A stretch of DNA of 64,000 bases from Semisulcospira habei (Eukaryota > Mollusca > Gastropoda > Semisulcospiridae). This document shows, piece by piece, positions 63,991 to 64,000 of this stretch; the first letter of the stretch is position 1; every line of letters begins with the position of its first letter. The notes beneath the pieces are model-generated. The model saw nothing but the letters and a program-made list of their open reading frames with translations, was not told the origin of the DNA and searched no databases. The DNA is taken from contig BTPG01000006.1 of NCBI GenBank assembly GCA_036245525.1, forward strand, positions 87,632,639 to 87,696,638, given 5' to 3'. A program made the position numbers and the translations under genes.

Positions 63991-64000
63991 TGCAGCTGAG

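Larger units (their letters stand above)
62386..64000. other. PLCL intron or upstream region
   Basis: No further PLCL exon recognised. Holds two R-family elements, a C-rich run (63011-63044) and the promoter/LTR-like stretch at the right edge. Confidence 0.5.

Overview
The window is animal genomic DNA: spliced genes with GT-AG introns, two non-LTR retrotransposons, DIRS-type tyrosine-recombinase retrotransposons and a dense population of miniature elements. The repeat mix and protein flavour suggest a marine lophotrochozoan, probably a mollusc. That assignment is inference; I saw no species-diagnostic sequence.

Two host genes face each other. (1) On +, the last six coding exons of PDHX (pyruvate dehydrogenase protein X / E3-binding protein) run from 4345 to the stop at 16467, 289 residues in frame. 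The upstream lipoyl and subunit-binding exons lie off the left edge. (2) On -, eighteen coding exons of a phospholipase C-like (PLCL/PRIP family) gene run from 62385 down to a stop at 28258, 710 residues in frame. They cover the X domain, acidic X-Y linker, Y domain, C2 domain and C-terminal helical tail. The PH/EF-hand exons lie off the right edge. Between the two 3' ends (16.5-28.2 kb) I find no other gene.

Most of the rest is mobile DNA. 1-3588: a 5'-cut, once-frameshifted APE/RT/RNase H LINE sitting in the tyrosine-recombinase region of an old DIRS element whose 3' end (to 4293) lies about 50 bp before a PDHX exon. 7874-14027: DIRS-A, complete at both ends but coding-dead, in a PDHX intron. 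38645-45018: a long TTAA-bounded inverted-repeat element in a PLCL intron, carrying an inserted LINE with an open 1075-codon ORF (41256-44483). 47799-59731: DIRS-B on -, with another complete DIRS (DIRS-C, 48077-54157, +) inserted exactly inside its internal complementary region. 14.5-15.1 kb: the 3' end of a CR1/L2-like LINE. 18421-18899: a PIF/Harbinger-type MITE.

Introns and the intergenic region also carry dozens of short (50-230 bp), strongly palindromic elements in several families. Most are bounded by TTAA with ends starting CCC, CTC or similar. Two clean nested cases with an empty-site comparison show TTAA target-site duplication, so they look like piggyBac-type MITEs. Arms of separate copies change together, and many copies abut by sharing one TTAA. 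I saw no tRNA, rRNA, CRISPR or bacterial-type operon.
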